64,000 nucleotides of DNA, from the NCBI GenBank assembly GCA_022495005.1, contig JAGYXB010000557.1:1426001-1490000 (forward strand), in the 5' to 3' direction. The translations under genes were made by a program, and so were the position numbers. Below the pieces are notes generated by a model that saw nothing but the letters and a program-made list of their open reading frames with translations, made no database searches and was not told the origin of the DNA. This document shows positions 33,820-46,033 of this stretch, piece after piece; the stretch's first letter is position 1; every line of letters begins with the position of its first letter. Source of the stretch: Rhyacophila brunnea. Its lineage: Eukaryota > Arthropoda > Insecta > Trichoptera > Rhyacophilidae.

Positions 33820-34309
33820 ACAAAAAAATAGTTTTGTTAATTTTATCTAATTAATTTTGACAAATCTTAATAATAATTGTAATAAACTAAGATTTATGAC
33901 AGACAGTGAATGATACTTTATTTTGTTTTACTTTCATTATATTTAAATTGGCGGTTATCCAATTCCCAATATCCGCCGTCACTGTAGAAAATTGTGATGG
34001 ATAGCTTTCTCTAACTAAAGCTCGCCATATGGTGTCTACGAGTAGCTAGATAAAAAATATCAGTGGCAGCGGGTTAGATCTCTCCACTTGTACAAGAAAT
34101 AACTCACACTTTGAGTAAGGCAAAGAAAGCACTATTAGATGGGAAATAGCTTTAGCACGTTTCTATTTTATTATCTACAGTATTTTTCCTACAGTTTTTA
34201 TAACACTATAAACGGTAAGTCACCCAACTTGGTACATAGGTTAGAATTGTGCACTAAGAATACGCGCGAGGGCTAGGTGGTGATATTTCACATGTTTTTT
34301 TTTTGGTTT
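33820..34309. other. A+T-rich DNA between the LINE tail and the LTR
   Basis: No gene is seen. A CAGTGGCAGCGGG motif near 34060 resembles a hAT end but no partner was found. Confidence 0.35.
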
Positions 34310-34847
34310 TAATTTACATCAATGTTTGTTCGCAGTGGTGAATGTGTAGGTGAAAAATGAATAGACTGGATGATTGTTGAGTGGATCGATGAGCGAAAAT
34401 TTATTGCTGCATAAATGGTATATAGGTGGTACAAGAATACATAACACAGGACAGATGTTAGCGGTCCGAGGCTTGGTGGAAGGAATGCTTGAGTCACAGG
34501 TACGGTGAGAGAATGCTTCTGGCCGAGGCGCGAGTACTGCTAGATGTAGCAGGTCGAGTACTGCTACTGAGATACTGAATCTGATATTACATCTATTATG
34601 ACCCGCTATTTATATAAATGAATATTCGATAAATTAAGCAAGGAATTATTTATGAAGGTCACTATTGGGAATATGCTGACCGACGCACCGTTGCAATTTC
34701 GCGGCGTTTTGCTAACCAGGCTTTGTTGTTTGAGCCATAAAGTTTGGAGAGTGTATGTGGCGGCAAATGTCTTCATTTAGCGGTGGATCAACCAGGGAAC
34801 ACAACATTATCATCGAAGTATGCCACACTTGCAGAATGTGCTGACCG
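34310..34847 (-). repeat. Solo LTR-like repeat, copy 2, minus orientation
   Basis: On the minus strand the order is TCAGCACATTCTGCAAGTGT, CGATGATAATGTTG, AAAACGCCGCGAAATTGCAA, a good TATA box (TTTATATAAATAG, about 34607-34619), CTTGTACCACCTATATACC, an AATAAA at 34400-34405, and a pyrimidine-rich end. The same series is seen at 4912-5345. It is the best preserved copy and the one with the clearest promoter-like TATA. The 62-codon open frame here parallels the one in copy 1 only because the DNA is homologous. Confidence 0.52.
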
Positions 34848-34911
34848 TAGCTGAGGTGATGTGCCACATTTAGCGTCCCAATTGCGCTAACATAGCCTGG
34901 GGTTACCGAAA

Positions 34912-35070
34912 CTATTATGATTTGGTTTAATTGATTTTTAAAAACTAACCGATGCCATACGTAAATTATTCTAGTCTTAGTTCAATAAAAACAAATACGT
35001 ATGACTAACAAAGTTTAATGTCTACTATTTATGGCGGATCTTAACAGCCTACCCCCACTCTTCGCTACTG
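34912..35070. mobile_element. hAT-type MITE (family of 57995), right-hand part only
   Basis: It ends ACCCCCACTCTTCGCTACTG, the expected right inverted repeat, preceded by TATTTATGGCGGATCTTAAC and the AAAACTAACCGATGCCATAC interior shared with 44413-44978 and 57995-58452. The left terminal repeat is missing. Confidence 0.6.
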
Positions 35071-35700
35071 GTCCACACGTATTTTAATATTATATTTTTA
35101 CAATTGTTAATAATTTGTTTAACCTACGAGAAGAGGCACCATGCGCTGACGCGGTGTTTATTCCCTTTTGGGATTATGTTGCTTATGTGAAAAGCCGCCA
35201 AGAAATACAGCAATAAATAGTTTTTCCAGAATATTTTTAGACTTATTTTTTTATAATCAGATTCAGATACTCACAGAAAGCGACCATTTCATCTGATTCG
35301 TGGAAAACCACTACTACCTACTGACGGGTATTAGGCCATCGAGCTGAAACGAAACATACTATTCATTGAACAAAAAAACAATTATGTGAATTTAAGTAAT
35401 GCCTTGGATTCTAAATCTCAGTTTATGAAATAAGGCACAGGTGTTATATATTCTGGTCGACAGTGTACACGTATATATGTAGAAAAAAGATATGTAGAAA
35501 AAAGATATATAGAAAAAGACAATTATCAAATTATAACATGTGAACTTTTAATATAATTAGTGATTCACTTTTATATAAACTTCGATTGGTCAAATTAAAC
35601 GTACGAAACTTGAAATGATTCATTCTACACAACGAATCAATTATGAATTCACGTCCATAATGTCCACTTTAGAAGTTTATGTGTAAGTTTAGAAGAAAAT
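35071..35700. other. Intergenic DNA, no gene seen
   Basis: Ordinary A+T-rich sequence with a short direct triplication of a GATATGTAGAAAAAA-like unit near 35484-35520. Confidence 0.4.
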
Positions 35701-35938
35701 ATCCGACCATGTCCGATCCTAATAGGATCATATGGGCCTCCACAGAGTAGAGGTTTGTATTAACAGATTTTTATTTTACGAGAAATGGATGTCAGCCACT
35801 TGCTCAACCTATTAGGTCCATACCCTGACTCACACACATATTGAAAAACAATATGTGTACTTGCCAGACCCAGGATTCGAACCTGGGACCCACGGCATGA
35901 TATTCCAACGCTTATGCCGCGCGGCCACCGTGGGTGTT
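35701..35938 (-). repeat. SINE family A, full-looking copy, minus orientation
   Basis: Plus-strand order is TCCGATCCTAATAGGATCAT, GGGCCTCCACAGAGTAGAGG, TTTTACGAGAAATGGATGTC, TTGCTCAACCTATTAGGTCC, TTGAAAAACAATATGTG, the B box GGATTCGAACCTGGGACCC, ending GCGCGGCCACCGTGGGTGTT with the A-box complement CCGCGCGGCCA. It is the longest member of the family in the window. Its 3' end has a small palindrome, GATCCTAATAGGATC. Confidence 0.75.
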
Positions 35939-37896
35939 AAAAAGAAGAAAATATATGTAATGATAATTCGTATAATATTGATAAACAATATAATACAGTG
36001 TTATTAGTTAATAAGTTGTAAGTCATTGTACTGAAATAACGTACAGATGGAAAGGGGGTGTTTTCGTCGAGTATTTTGAGTTAGACAGACGCAGATTAGA
36101 CTATATACTCGTACATAGACAATATTAAAGTGGTCTTTAATATTTTACGATCGTCTGTGTAATCATGTCAAATAATCTATTTCATTTAGTGTCTATTAAA
36201 TAAGTAATAGATCTTAGTCGCGTTGAAATGAGCAAATATTTTACTTATATTATAATATATAAACTGTTATTATTCTTATCAAATATAACAAATGCCACAT
36301 CGAATTAAAACCTTGTGAAAAATCTGAATGTTTTGGTTTTAAAAAATTAACTAGTCTCGTTAGTAGAAATTATTCATTATCCACAATAATTTTTAAGATG
36401 CAACATCCGAAACCTATATTACAACAAAGCAGAATATTTCTGCGTGCGAAAGGAAGACGGCTTTTGAGAAGAGCTAAAAGAAGATAGATTTTTAGACTGT
36501 TTTGTATGGGAACTTTTGTAATTCAGAGGTGTTGATTTGCTTAATCCCTTTGCTCATTTGTGCATACATATATTATTATGATTGATTTGGCGTATTTAAC
36601 TTATTTTTAGATTTTTGAGAAGTCTTGAGTGTTAAGTTGTAGATTAGAATTCCGCGTCTGTAAAATCCACTTGTAATCTTCAATGTATGACTGGATCTAG
36701 AGCATAATATATCAAATAGATTAATAGAATAGGCAAAATATGTCCTTAAAAATTAAAATTTCTCCTGCAAAAAAAAACTATTAAAAAATCCTTTGGCAAT
36801 ACAAATATGGACCTCCAACCAACCCGCGCCGTACCACATTCGGTCTTAATTGAGAGTATCATGGATCCTACGTTTGGATGTGAAACATCAACAGTTGTTT
36901 ACGCCTGTGAATGTCTCAGGAGTAGGAGTAGATAGCATTATTTATCAACCATTAGTTATCTCAGTCCAAATCTTAAGATTGTTAATTTTTGTACCTTTCT
37001 TGCTACATTTACATTATTTTGTTATACTAATATCGGTGAGTATTCATTTCTTTATGTATTCCCATGTAATGGGGTAGGTAGTTGAAATTGTTGACTATGA
37101 ATAATATGCTTTTGTTTCGTTGACTTCTTTATTGATTTCCGTGCATGAAATTTTTAATGACAAAAAGTGGAATGTTTCATGTTTTCTAGCGTTTAGCGAC
37201 ATTATAATAACAATAATGGCGAATTTTGAATGGTAGCAGTGAAATTATTAAGCCACCAGCTTACTTATATGGCCGTCTACAGCCATTGCGGCCACGCGAT
37301 AAATTATAAATTCATGCTCGCTAGACGTTTATAACCCCTTTCGTTATCATAAACGCCCGCCCCTGGGCCGAGGAATCCGCTGGGGACCATCGTGGATGCG
37401 GACCCCTTTTGGTGAAGCCGGTTAGAGGATCGCGGATCGTCTTAACCTTAACAGCCAATACTAGTGGATATGTTTTAGGGTTTGGACAACCTTGGCTGCA
37501 TGTGAAGGGTTGGAATGCAAATAAGGCAGTTAAGGGCTGAGAATGTAGGTACGCGGGTTATATAGTATTTTTGTTTTGATAAAGTATTTGCTGTGTGTAT
37601 TACATATTATATTAAGGTTGCATGTCTACAACCTGTCCTGGATTTCAAGAAGAGTAGATATTATATGAACATAATATTGGATGTAAGCCCGGAGCACCGC
37701 CGATTTTACACGGAGTGTTGTTTAGTATATCAGTTTGTGCGTCTTTTGTGGGCGTCGTTCTCAGTCGTCGTCAGCTAGTAAACACAAACTTAGAAAAACT
37801 TTAAAAAACGCCGTCTTGCGTTTTGACTATAAGAAAAATCAATTTTATGAAGATAAAAGGTACTACATGTAAGATGACGCAAACAATATTTATTAT
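35939..37896. other. Intergenic DNA with a G+C-shifted block at 37230-37510
   Basis: No gene is seen. An ACCAACCCGCGCCG motif near 36818 is reminiscent of LINE 3' sequence but too short to call. The block 37230-37510 (ATGGCCGTCTACAGCC, TTTATAACCCCTTTCGTTAT, CATAAACGCCCGCCCC, CCATCGTGGATGCGGACC) contrasts strongly with its flanks and contains Hox-type TTTAT/ATAAA sites. It has no open frame. Confidence 0.3.
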
Positions 37897-40198
37897 ATAC
37901 TAGCTGAAGTACCCGGCTTCGCACAGGGTCGCTTCGTGGGTATATTTATCTTAGATATTTAAAAAATAATAAGAGGTAATTGTTTTTTTAATATTAAAAT
38001 ATCGGTGTAATACAATATAGCAATATGAAAATAATTCTAATAGGAGTAAATGTCAAACAAAAGACCACTAAATTAAAATCGAATCCAAAATATGCAAACG
38101 TTATAAGTAGTAAAAAAATCGAAATTGCATTGAACAAACAAACAATAAACGTTGTATTTTATATAATACTAATTTAGAAACCTTCGCAGGTGTGCGCACA
38201 ACAACTGACAAAAGTTTCATCGCAATCGGACGAATGTTATAGGAACGCATACGAATAGAAGAAGATGGTTTTCTAATTCAGAAATCTTCGTGGGCATGCG
38301 CACGACAACTCACAAAAGTTTCATTGCGAATAGAAGAAGATAAAATAGAAGAAGAAGGAGATGGTTATTTTAATTCAGAAACCTTTGCGGATTTTGCACA
38401 ATTATTGACGAAAGTTTTATTGCAATCAGATGAATGGAATAGAAACGCATACGAATAAAAGAAAATAGAATGATAAAGAAGAAGAAGATGATGATTTTTC
38501 TAATTCAGAAACTTTTGCAAGTGTTGGCACAACCACTCACGAAAGTTTCATCGCAATCGGATGAATGGTATAGGGACCATACAAATAAAAGAAGATAGAA
38601 TGATGAAGAAGATAGTTGTACTAATTCAGAAACCTTCGCGGGCGTGCGCATAACAACTGGTCAAAATTTTATCACAATCGGATGAATGGCATAAGAACGC
38701 ATACAAATAGAAGATGAAAAAGATGGTTGTACTAATTCAGAAACCTTTGCGGGCGTGCGCACAACAACTGGTCAAAATTTCATTGCAATCGGATGAATAA
38801 TATAGGAACGCATACGAATAGAAGAAGAAGATGATTTTCTAATTCAGAAATCTTTGTGTGCATGCGCACGACAACTCACCAAAGTTTCATTGCAATCGGA
38901 TGAATGGTGTAGGTATGCATTCGAATAGAAGAATAAGATGATGGTTGTACTAATTCAGAAACCTTCGCAGGCGTGCGCACGACAACTCACCAAAGTTTCA
39001 TTGCAATCGGATGAATGGTATAGGAACGCATACGAATAGAAGAAGAAGAAGATGGTTGTACTAATTCAGAAACCTTCGCGGGCTTGCGCACAACAACTGG
39101 TCAAAATTTCATCGCAATTGGATGAATGGTATAAGAACGCATACGAATAGAAGAAGATAGAATAGAAGAAAAAGAAGAAGAAAATGGTTGTATCAATTCA
39201 GAAACCTTTGCGGGCGTGAACACAACACTTGATTCAATTTTCATTGCAATCGGATGAATGGTATAGGAACGCATACGAATAGAAGGAGAAGAAGATGGTT
39301 GTACTAATTCAGAACCCTTTGCGGGCGTGCTCACAACAACTGGTCAAAATTTCATCGCAATCGGATGGATGGTATAGGAACACATACAAATAGAAGAAGA
39401 TAGAATAGAAGAAGAAGATGGTTGTACTAATTCAGAAACCTTCGCGGGTGTTGGCACAATTACTGACGAAAATTTTATTGCAATCGGATGAATGGAATAG
39501 GAACGCATACGAATAGAAGAATATAGAATAGAAGAAGAAGAAGAAGAAGAAGAGATGGTTGTACTAATTCAAAAACCTTTGCGGGTGTTACCACAACAAC
39601 TGACGAAGGTTTCATCGCAATCGGATGAATGGTATAGGGACCATACGAATAAAAGAAGATAGAATGAAGAAGAAGAAGAAGATGGTTGTACTATTTCAGA
39701 AACCTTTGCGGGTGTTAACACAATAACTGACGAAGGTTTTATCGCAATCGGATGAATGCTATAGGAACCATACGAATAAAAGAAGATAGAATGAAGAAGA
39801 AGAAAATGATAATTTTTCTAATTTAGAAACCTTTATGGGTGTGCATACAACCACTTATCAAAATTTCATTGCAATCGGATGAATGGTATAGGAACTATAC
39901 GAATAAAAGAAGATAGAATGATGAAGAAGATGGTTGTACTAATTCAGAAACCTTCATGGGTGTACATACAACCACTTACCAAAATTTCATCGCAATCAGA
40001 TGAATGGTATAGGAACGCATACGGGACAGACAGACAGACAGACATTCATTTTTTATATATTAGTATAGCCTATACTCTTCGCGCAAGTGCAAGCAATAAG
40101 TTGACAAAGTTTTATCGCAATCGGATGAACGGTATGGCTGCGCATTAAATACGAACAAACAAACACACAAACACACAAATATTAATTTTTATATATTA
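37897..40198 (+). mobile_element. Repetitive element with expanded minisatellite core
   Basis: It opens with ACTAGCTGAAGTACCCGGCT TCGCAC-type sequence, a start widely seen in insect interspersed repeats. It closes twice: at 40025-40064 with a GACAGACAGACAGACATTCA tail then TTTTTATATATTAG, and again at 40160-40198 with ACAAACACACAAA and TTTTTATATATTAG. I do not assign a superfamily. Between start and end, a unit containing the pre-tail segment has been multiplied (38180-40020). It shows no coding capacity; the 77- and 89-codon frames here follow the repeat period. Confidence 0.6.
38180..40020 (+). repeat. Minisatellite, about 16 units of roughly 105-140 bp
   Basis: Each unit has the order TTCAGAAACCTTCGCGGGCG, GTGCGCACAACAACT, (C)AAAATTTCATCGCAATCGG, ATGAATGGTATAGGAACGCA, TACGAATAGAAGAAG, then a variable GAA/GATAGAAT-rich linker and GATGGTTGTACTAA. 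The CAATCGGATGAATGG core recurs from 38222 to 39994, and once more in the second tail near 40120. Units differ by point changes and mainly by length of the purine-rich (GAA)n linker; one unit near 38315 is cut short. Confidence 0.85.
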
Positions 40199-42237
40199 GA
40201 TATTTAACTAGATATACCTAATTATATTTCCTTTGAATGGTGTGACATTTGTACCGTTTTGTACCGTTGTTGACGTAACCGAGTTGATGGGTAGCTAAGC
40301 AATGATTGTATAATAATATTATGAACAGGTCGTAGAATTATAAAATGTCGACAGCGGGGTAGCAGGAGGGGGGAGGAGGTTCAGGGTTCGAAATGGACCG
40401 AAGCAACTTCGGTTCGTAAAATTCTCGTGAATAGTTCCGCTACGTGGAAAATATATAAATTGCATTCTGGTTCGTGAATTATGAAAAAATAATTAAATGC
40501 AATCAATAATATATAACGCATGGTCGATACATAGCACATTTTAATAATTTCGAAAAATTATCGAGTGGTCCGGATCGTATTTTTTTTTTATTTCGAGCGC
40601 TGGGTAGAACACATGTTTGATAAAATATGTTGTATTTTTTTTTTTGCAAAAAACCATAGTTTTATAATTCCAAGTATTATTATGTATTCCACAACTTAAT
40701 TAGTAATACATTCGAAATATAAAATGTCACAAGAAAACATGAGGACTTTGTTTAAATAGTTTTGCTCTATATGGCTACACATCTGATTTGACAACCAATA
40801 CTAGTGACGTACTTAAGAAAAGCGTTGTATTTAAATATAGTTTCAATAAAAAAACGTTTAGAGCACATAAGTTATGTCACCATACAATTACTCTCGAATT
40901 TGAATTATTATTTTTCCTCTTTTTGTTTACCACACGTAGGTAGTGCCTGGTCTGCCTACCGCCACGGGATGTGAACACTGATGATATAAATGGTTCATAC
41001 CGGAAAGATACCACACCATATGGAAAATATCGTCTCTGTTCTGGCAGAACACACTAACTGGAGAAAACTAGTTTTGAGTAATTTGACTTTGAAGTTGTTA
41101 AAATGTTTGAAATGGTCTATCATGTGAGTTTATTAATTAATCGTAAAAAGGATGACTTTAAAATAAAGACTGTTTATTTATTAAGAAGGTTTCCAGACGG
41201 TAAAGTTTGAAATAAGGAACATTTTGGTATAACTTACTCAATATGTAAATTTTTCGAATTAGTGTCTTCTGCCGGAACAGTGACGATATAATGTCAGATG
41301 ATTTACGTAGGTATTATAAATATTTATTCACTTTTCTATGTATTTCTTAACTTACTTACGTAGTACCATAAGTATGTTATATATATATATATATATATTG
41401 AGTTATCTATTAAACACGATGTTTAATATATATTAATTATAGACTCACAGTATAATATATTATTATTTAATATAATATGAAACAGTTACGCATCCCTGTT
41501 TGTATAATAAACATTCATTATAATAATATATTCGAACGCAGCATGACGATCGATTGCATCTTGATTAGTATAATGCATCGAAATGTCAAAAATGCATTAT
41601 TGAGAAAAACACAAAACAAATCCACCTTGTTAACTACACCTTTCAAAGGGATGAATACAAAAGTTAACAAATGCTTACTTATGATATAATACTTAGTAAC
41701 AATCAACATGTCATAAATATTAGAGATTGGTTTTTAGAAATAGAATGATGGCTTTTGTAACATTCGAACGTTACTTCTAAAAAGCCACCCATGGAAATAT
41801 TTTAACAAATCAATGTTTTAAAAATGATATATAATATATTATTAGAGATTGTAATACGAGTACCAAAACAAATTTGTCAATCCACAACACACACTCAATA
41901 CAGGTAACAAGTATGAATTCATTATATCGCGATCGATTTAAATTTTTTTTTATATTTTCCTCGCTTATTTTGATGCCAGGAATTATCATAATACGTAAAA
42001 TAATGTACGTACATTAATATTATTTGGTAGTTAATTTTATTAAATTTGATATATTACGTTGATTTTTTTATTAATTTTATTTAGTGTATTGTTAAAGTGT
42101 GATCGTGGAATTTTGTTTATCACGACTGTGTGCAAAACGAATCCCCACGGTCAACCGGGGGGTCACCTGTTGATATTTAGGTAAGATATCTACCTTCCAC
42201 AACTTCCTGAAGAGGTTCATATTTGCTTCACTTAGAC
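40199..42237. other. A+T-rich DNA, no gene seen
   Basis: Includes a (TA)n run at about 41380-41398 and a G-rich patch GGGGTAGCAGGAGGGGGGAG near 40356. Two antisense frames of 63 and 70 codons at 41477-41709 overlap each other in A+T-rich DNA, and I do not accept them. Confidence 0.4.
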
Positions 42238-42989
42238 CAGTGATTCCCAACGTGGGGCATATATCCCACTGGGGGGCAATTTTAATGGTTTGGGGGGCAA
42301 AAAGGTTATCTTGAAAATCATTTGAAGATGAAGCATAGCATAAGGATCATACTAATTTTCTTCTGAGTTGTACATATTGTAACGTAATATATATATTTAC
42401 TTACGAAAGTTAAACTAAATAATTACAAGATAAAAAGAACTTTTTATATACAACGTTCTTAAATTTTCTGTTGAATCATATAAACTTGACTTGCTAGCTT
42501 AAACGATCAAAAAAATTTGTACTTGGTAGAAATAATACTGAAATGTCATTTTGACATGTCAAAATGATTTCCATAGTAACGAACGTATATATATTAACAA
42601 TTTAGTTGCTGGGACCATCCGCTTAGCAACCAATAATGGTGTCGAAATAACTTTTCATACAAAACAGAATTAACTGAAAATGAATTCAATTCTACTTGAA
42701 GATGGCTAAAAGTATTAAAAAATTCATTGGCATCGTGTTCTAATATATTCTAAATGTTTCAAATGTCTAGCTAGTCGGGAAGTTAGTTAAAAATCGATTG
42801 CAAGATTTATACCGGACAAAGAACTACCTGAAAAATACGAATACGAGCTAAGAAAAACGTTGTAAAATAGTATTGCCTATGTGTATTTTTCATTTATTCA
42901 TTTTTTTCAGAATTAGTTAGGTAACTGTAACATTTTGATTGGGGTGGATGGAGATTTTTGCAGCGTTAAGTGGGGCTTGGCAATATCAG
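42238..42989. mobile_element. Probable decayed hAT-like element
   Basis: The left end CAGTGATTCCCAACGTGGGG followed by CCCACTGGGGGGCAATTTTA has the form of hAT (Charlie-like) termini. A possible right end is GTGGGGCTTGGCAATATCAG near 42970-42989, loosely inverted to it. No 8-bp duplication was found, so the right limit is uncertain. No coding frame. Confidence 0.38.
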
Positions 42990-44009
42990 TTGTGATATTA
43001 ATGCATTTGAGTCTTTTTAAATCTCCATAAGACTAACACTCTAATATAATAAGTATATACAATAATTGTCATGTATTTTACATTTTATAAAGATTTATTG
43101 TCATTATGAATGCATTCATATTGAACCGAGAAACCCTTTCTATATAAAATGAGTAACATTACAAAATCATAGGTAGGTACGTGGATAATCTATTTTATAA
43201 AAAAAAACATTAAAATTTAAAAAAAATATACATGTTCGTCACATACAGTGTACTATGTGACGATGAAAATAAATGTCGTTTACGAACCAGTATAGGTACA
43301 CTACAATTCAGTACCTATACTTCTAGACGTTGAGAGGAGGTAGGCTAAAAATTAGCTGCGTAGATGAAGACAAGTTGACATAACTAGAACCTATCGCAAG
43401 TTCTATAGATAATGATGACGATAATAATAATTATACAAATAATATATTATGCTACATGTAGACGTATACGGACTGTATGAGTAGAGAAAATTTACTTCAT
43501 GGCAACATTTTGCGAAGTCCAATTTTTATCGTCATGAATTCTTTAATAATTTGCTTCCCAGGACGCTAGATAGAAAAATGCATTTTCCGTCCAACTAATA
43601 GGTATTTTGCGATAGAAAATTATTTCTCTCTGAGCAAAGAGCCGCGGACTTGATAGAATATGTCATCTGGCTAATAAATCACCGTGCAGGGGCAAACTTT
43701 TACAATTTATTAGTGAAACTCACTATACCAATAACATAGATATGGCAGTCATCAATATAAAATAAGTAAGTAATAACAACAACAACAAAAAAAACTGAAC
43801 TGTGTCTTGGATAATCTATTACTGGATAGCAAATAAGCTATTTTTTAAATGGCATATTTAAAAAGTAGAAAACATTATACGATGGCAGTGTCAGATTTTT
43901 TAACACTTCCACTTCGATTTATCTACTCCTGAAATGTTTAAAATTTGATTCACGCATATTATTATATACATTTATATTTTATGATATAATTTTATCATTT
44001 TCAAAATCG

Positions 44010-44330
44010 TGATTCCTATTCAACATCATACTTATTTATACCTTTCTGTCAATCTATCACAAATCAATTTACTGTCAAGTAATAGTTTCTATATCTACAC
44101 GATATGCTAGTAGTGCACTGTTATAATCTGTCAAACTATTATGAGAGTCTCCTATAATTTGTTTTCTTTTACAACCCGATTAAAATAAATGATTCATTTA
44201 TTTGCGATTCAGTCTGTTTTTCAAGTTGAGAATTTAAATTTACGTGTATGTTGACTTTTACCTTACCTCATTTAATACGTATTTTCTCTGTCTCACTCTC
44301 TACACATTTACATATTATGAGATACACTTT
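44010..44330 (+). repeat. Dispersed repeat H, uninterrupted copy
   Basis: It matches 62490-63180 in order: TATACCTTTCTGTCAATCTA, CACAAATCAATT, CGATATGCTAGTAG, ATCTGTCAAACTATTATGAG, ATTAAAATAAATGATTCATT, TACCTTACCTCA and ACACATTTACATATT. In the other copy a hAT-type MITE is inserted between the CTAGTA and the CTGTCAAAC blocks. Class unknown. Confidence 0.55.
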
Positions 44331-44412
44331 AATCTCAATAAATAAATTTTTACCAATATTTTAGTTATTTAGATCTGTTTGATTTATGAATGCAGTATAT
44401 GTATGTACAGTT

Positions 44413-44978
44413 AAGTATCGAAGGGTGGAGGTGTTAAGATCCGACATAAATAGTGCACACTGAACTTTATCATTCAAAAGTATTTGTTTTCATTGAACTA
44501 TGACTACAATAACATGTAAATAGTGTTTTTTAGTTTAAAAATTAAACCCTGCCTAATCTGAACCATAGTAGATAATAGTCAAAAATATTCGTTTATCAAT
44601 AAAATATCCAAAATTATGCAATTATGCACTACGTAGTTTTAGTTATTATATAGACAGAAGAATATTTTTCATTGATTATGTTTTGGTAGAGGGTTTAAAG
44701 AAAAACTAACCAACTATTCTGTAATTTATGTATTCTTAATTCAACTAAAACAAATTAGTATGACTAAAAAGTAAGCAGTATTTTTGTCGGATCGCACATA
44801 GTTTACCCAAAATATTATGGTTTGGTTTAGACATGGTTTAAATAATTTTTAAAAACTAACAAGCACAATTTGAAAATTGTGTTCTTAGTTCAATTAAAAC
44901 AAATACATTTTACTGACAAAGTTTATTGTGCACTATTTATGTCAAATCTTAATAGCCTACCTCCACTTCTTGCCACTG
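44413..44978. mobile_element. hAT-type MITE, family of 57995, about 566 bp
   Basis: Left end AGTATCGAAGGGTGGAGG and TTAAGATCCGACATAAATAG; right end CTATTTATGTCAAATCTTAA and CCTCCACTTCTTGCCACTG, inverted to each other. The interior shares the ACCCTGCCTAATCTGAACC and TTTTTAAAAACTAAC segments of the 57995 copy. The target duplication is no longer visible, so this is an older copy. Confidence 0.65.
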
Positions 44979-45565
44979 AGGTATGAAATATTTAAATTTA
45001 TTATACTAATAATAATAGGTAATGCCCGATCTATGAAAAGTATATTATTCGATAGTGGCGTGGCGTTTTTTCTTCGGAAAAAAGGGAAATTATCGGAAAA
45101 ATCTGGCGAGATGTCAATTAATCTCAGGTAAATGATTGATCACAGAACGCTTTCGGTTGACGAGTAAATTTAATAAAATCTCGAATATTGAAACTACATT
45201 TTCTAACAAGAGTAATTGACATTCACTATAAACTGAAAAGCGAACGTATAAAACTATTTGATTTATAGTTTCAATTATTATAGACGATGAAAGCGAACTC
45301 GAATTATTTTGAGATTAAATTTAAAAATCAGGATCAATACCGTCAGTATTATTAATTATTATGGTAGTTATTAATGCAATATCTGGGAACATTGATTACA
45401 TAATAAAAAATAATCAACAGAGTATTCATAAAAGATTTTGTACCTAGGGATTGCAATACCGAATGAATATATTATCAATACCGGTATTTTGGTATTTATT
45501 ATTGAATACCGGTATTTGTCAAAACATCTTATAGAAAAAAATAAGTACCTATCAATAGATATAAC

Positions 45566-45961
45566 CATGGCCCCCACATCCTGAACCGGGCACCCATGCT
45601 AGGATCTTTGGCGGGCCCCCCTACCTATCTCTAAAGATAAAACCAGTGTGATGCTCTACAGTAGCGTTTTCCAAATGGTGTACGCGGTAAAATTCATGTG
45701 TATATTTAGTGTTTTTTGTTGTATATTTTAATACATTTATTCGAATTAAGAAGTTGTCGAGTGTCGATACATAATTTAAAAAAAATTATTATACAACCAT
45801 ATAATTTTAAGTAATAACATTATTGAAGGAAAATAGCGCCCCAGGCAACTTTTTTACTAATAAAGCGAAATTGGGTTGTGTGTTTATCTCACTTATCTGG
45901 TCGACTGGCATCGCCGGGCCCCCAGGCTAGAGCCTGTCAGTCCCCCCTTGTGGGGGCCATG
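45566..45961. mobile_element. CATGGCCCCCACA MITE (hAT-type), copy 1, 396 bp
   Basis: Perfect short terminal inverted repeats, CATGGCCCCCACA at 45566 and TGTGGGGGCCATG ending 45961, with an exact 8-bp duplication GATATAAC (45558-45565 and 45962-45969). The ends are G+C-rich (CGGGCCCCCAGGCTAGAGCC) around an A+T-rich core. A second copy is at 62597-62997. Inserted inside the 45445-46468 element, so it is younger than that element. Confidence 0.9.
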
Positions 45962-45985
45962 GATATAACTATTAAAATATATTTC

Positions 45986-46033
45986 TCTGTGGAGGCCAAT
46001 ATGATCTTATTAGGATCGGACATGGTCGGAAAA
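45986..46033 (+). repeat. SINE family A, 3' fragment
   Basis: CTGTGGAGGCCAATATGATC TTATTAGGATCGGA corresponds to the 3' end of the 35701-35938 copy on the opposite strand. Only the tail is present, within the hAT-like element. Confidence 0.6.

Noticed and set aside
38180..40020. Possible CRISPR-like array (repeats with variable linkers)
   Set aside because: Units are long, diverged and tandem, with purine-rich linkers rather than unique spacers, and the DNA is eukaryotic; it is a minisatellite.
39101..40148. 77- and 89-codon frames across the minisatellite
   Set aside because: They follow the repeat units (recurring SIRMRSYTIHPIAMK peptide), have no independent support and are on opposite strands.
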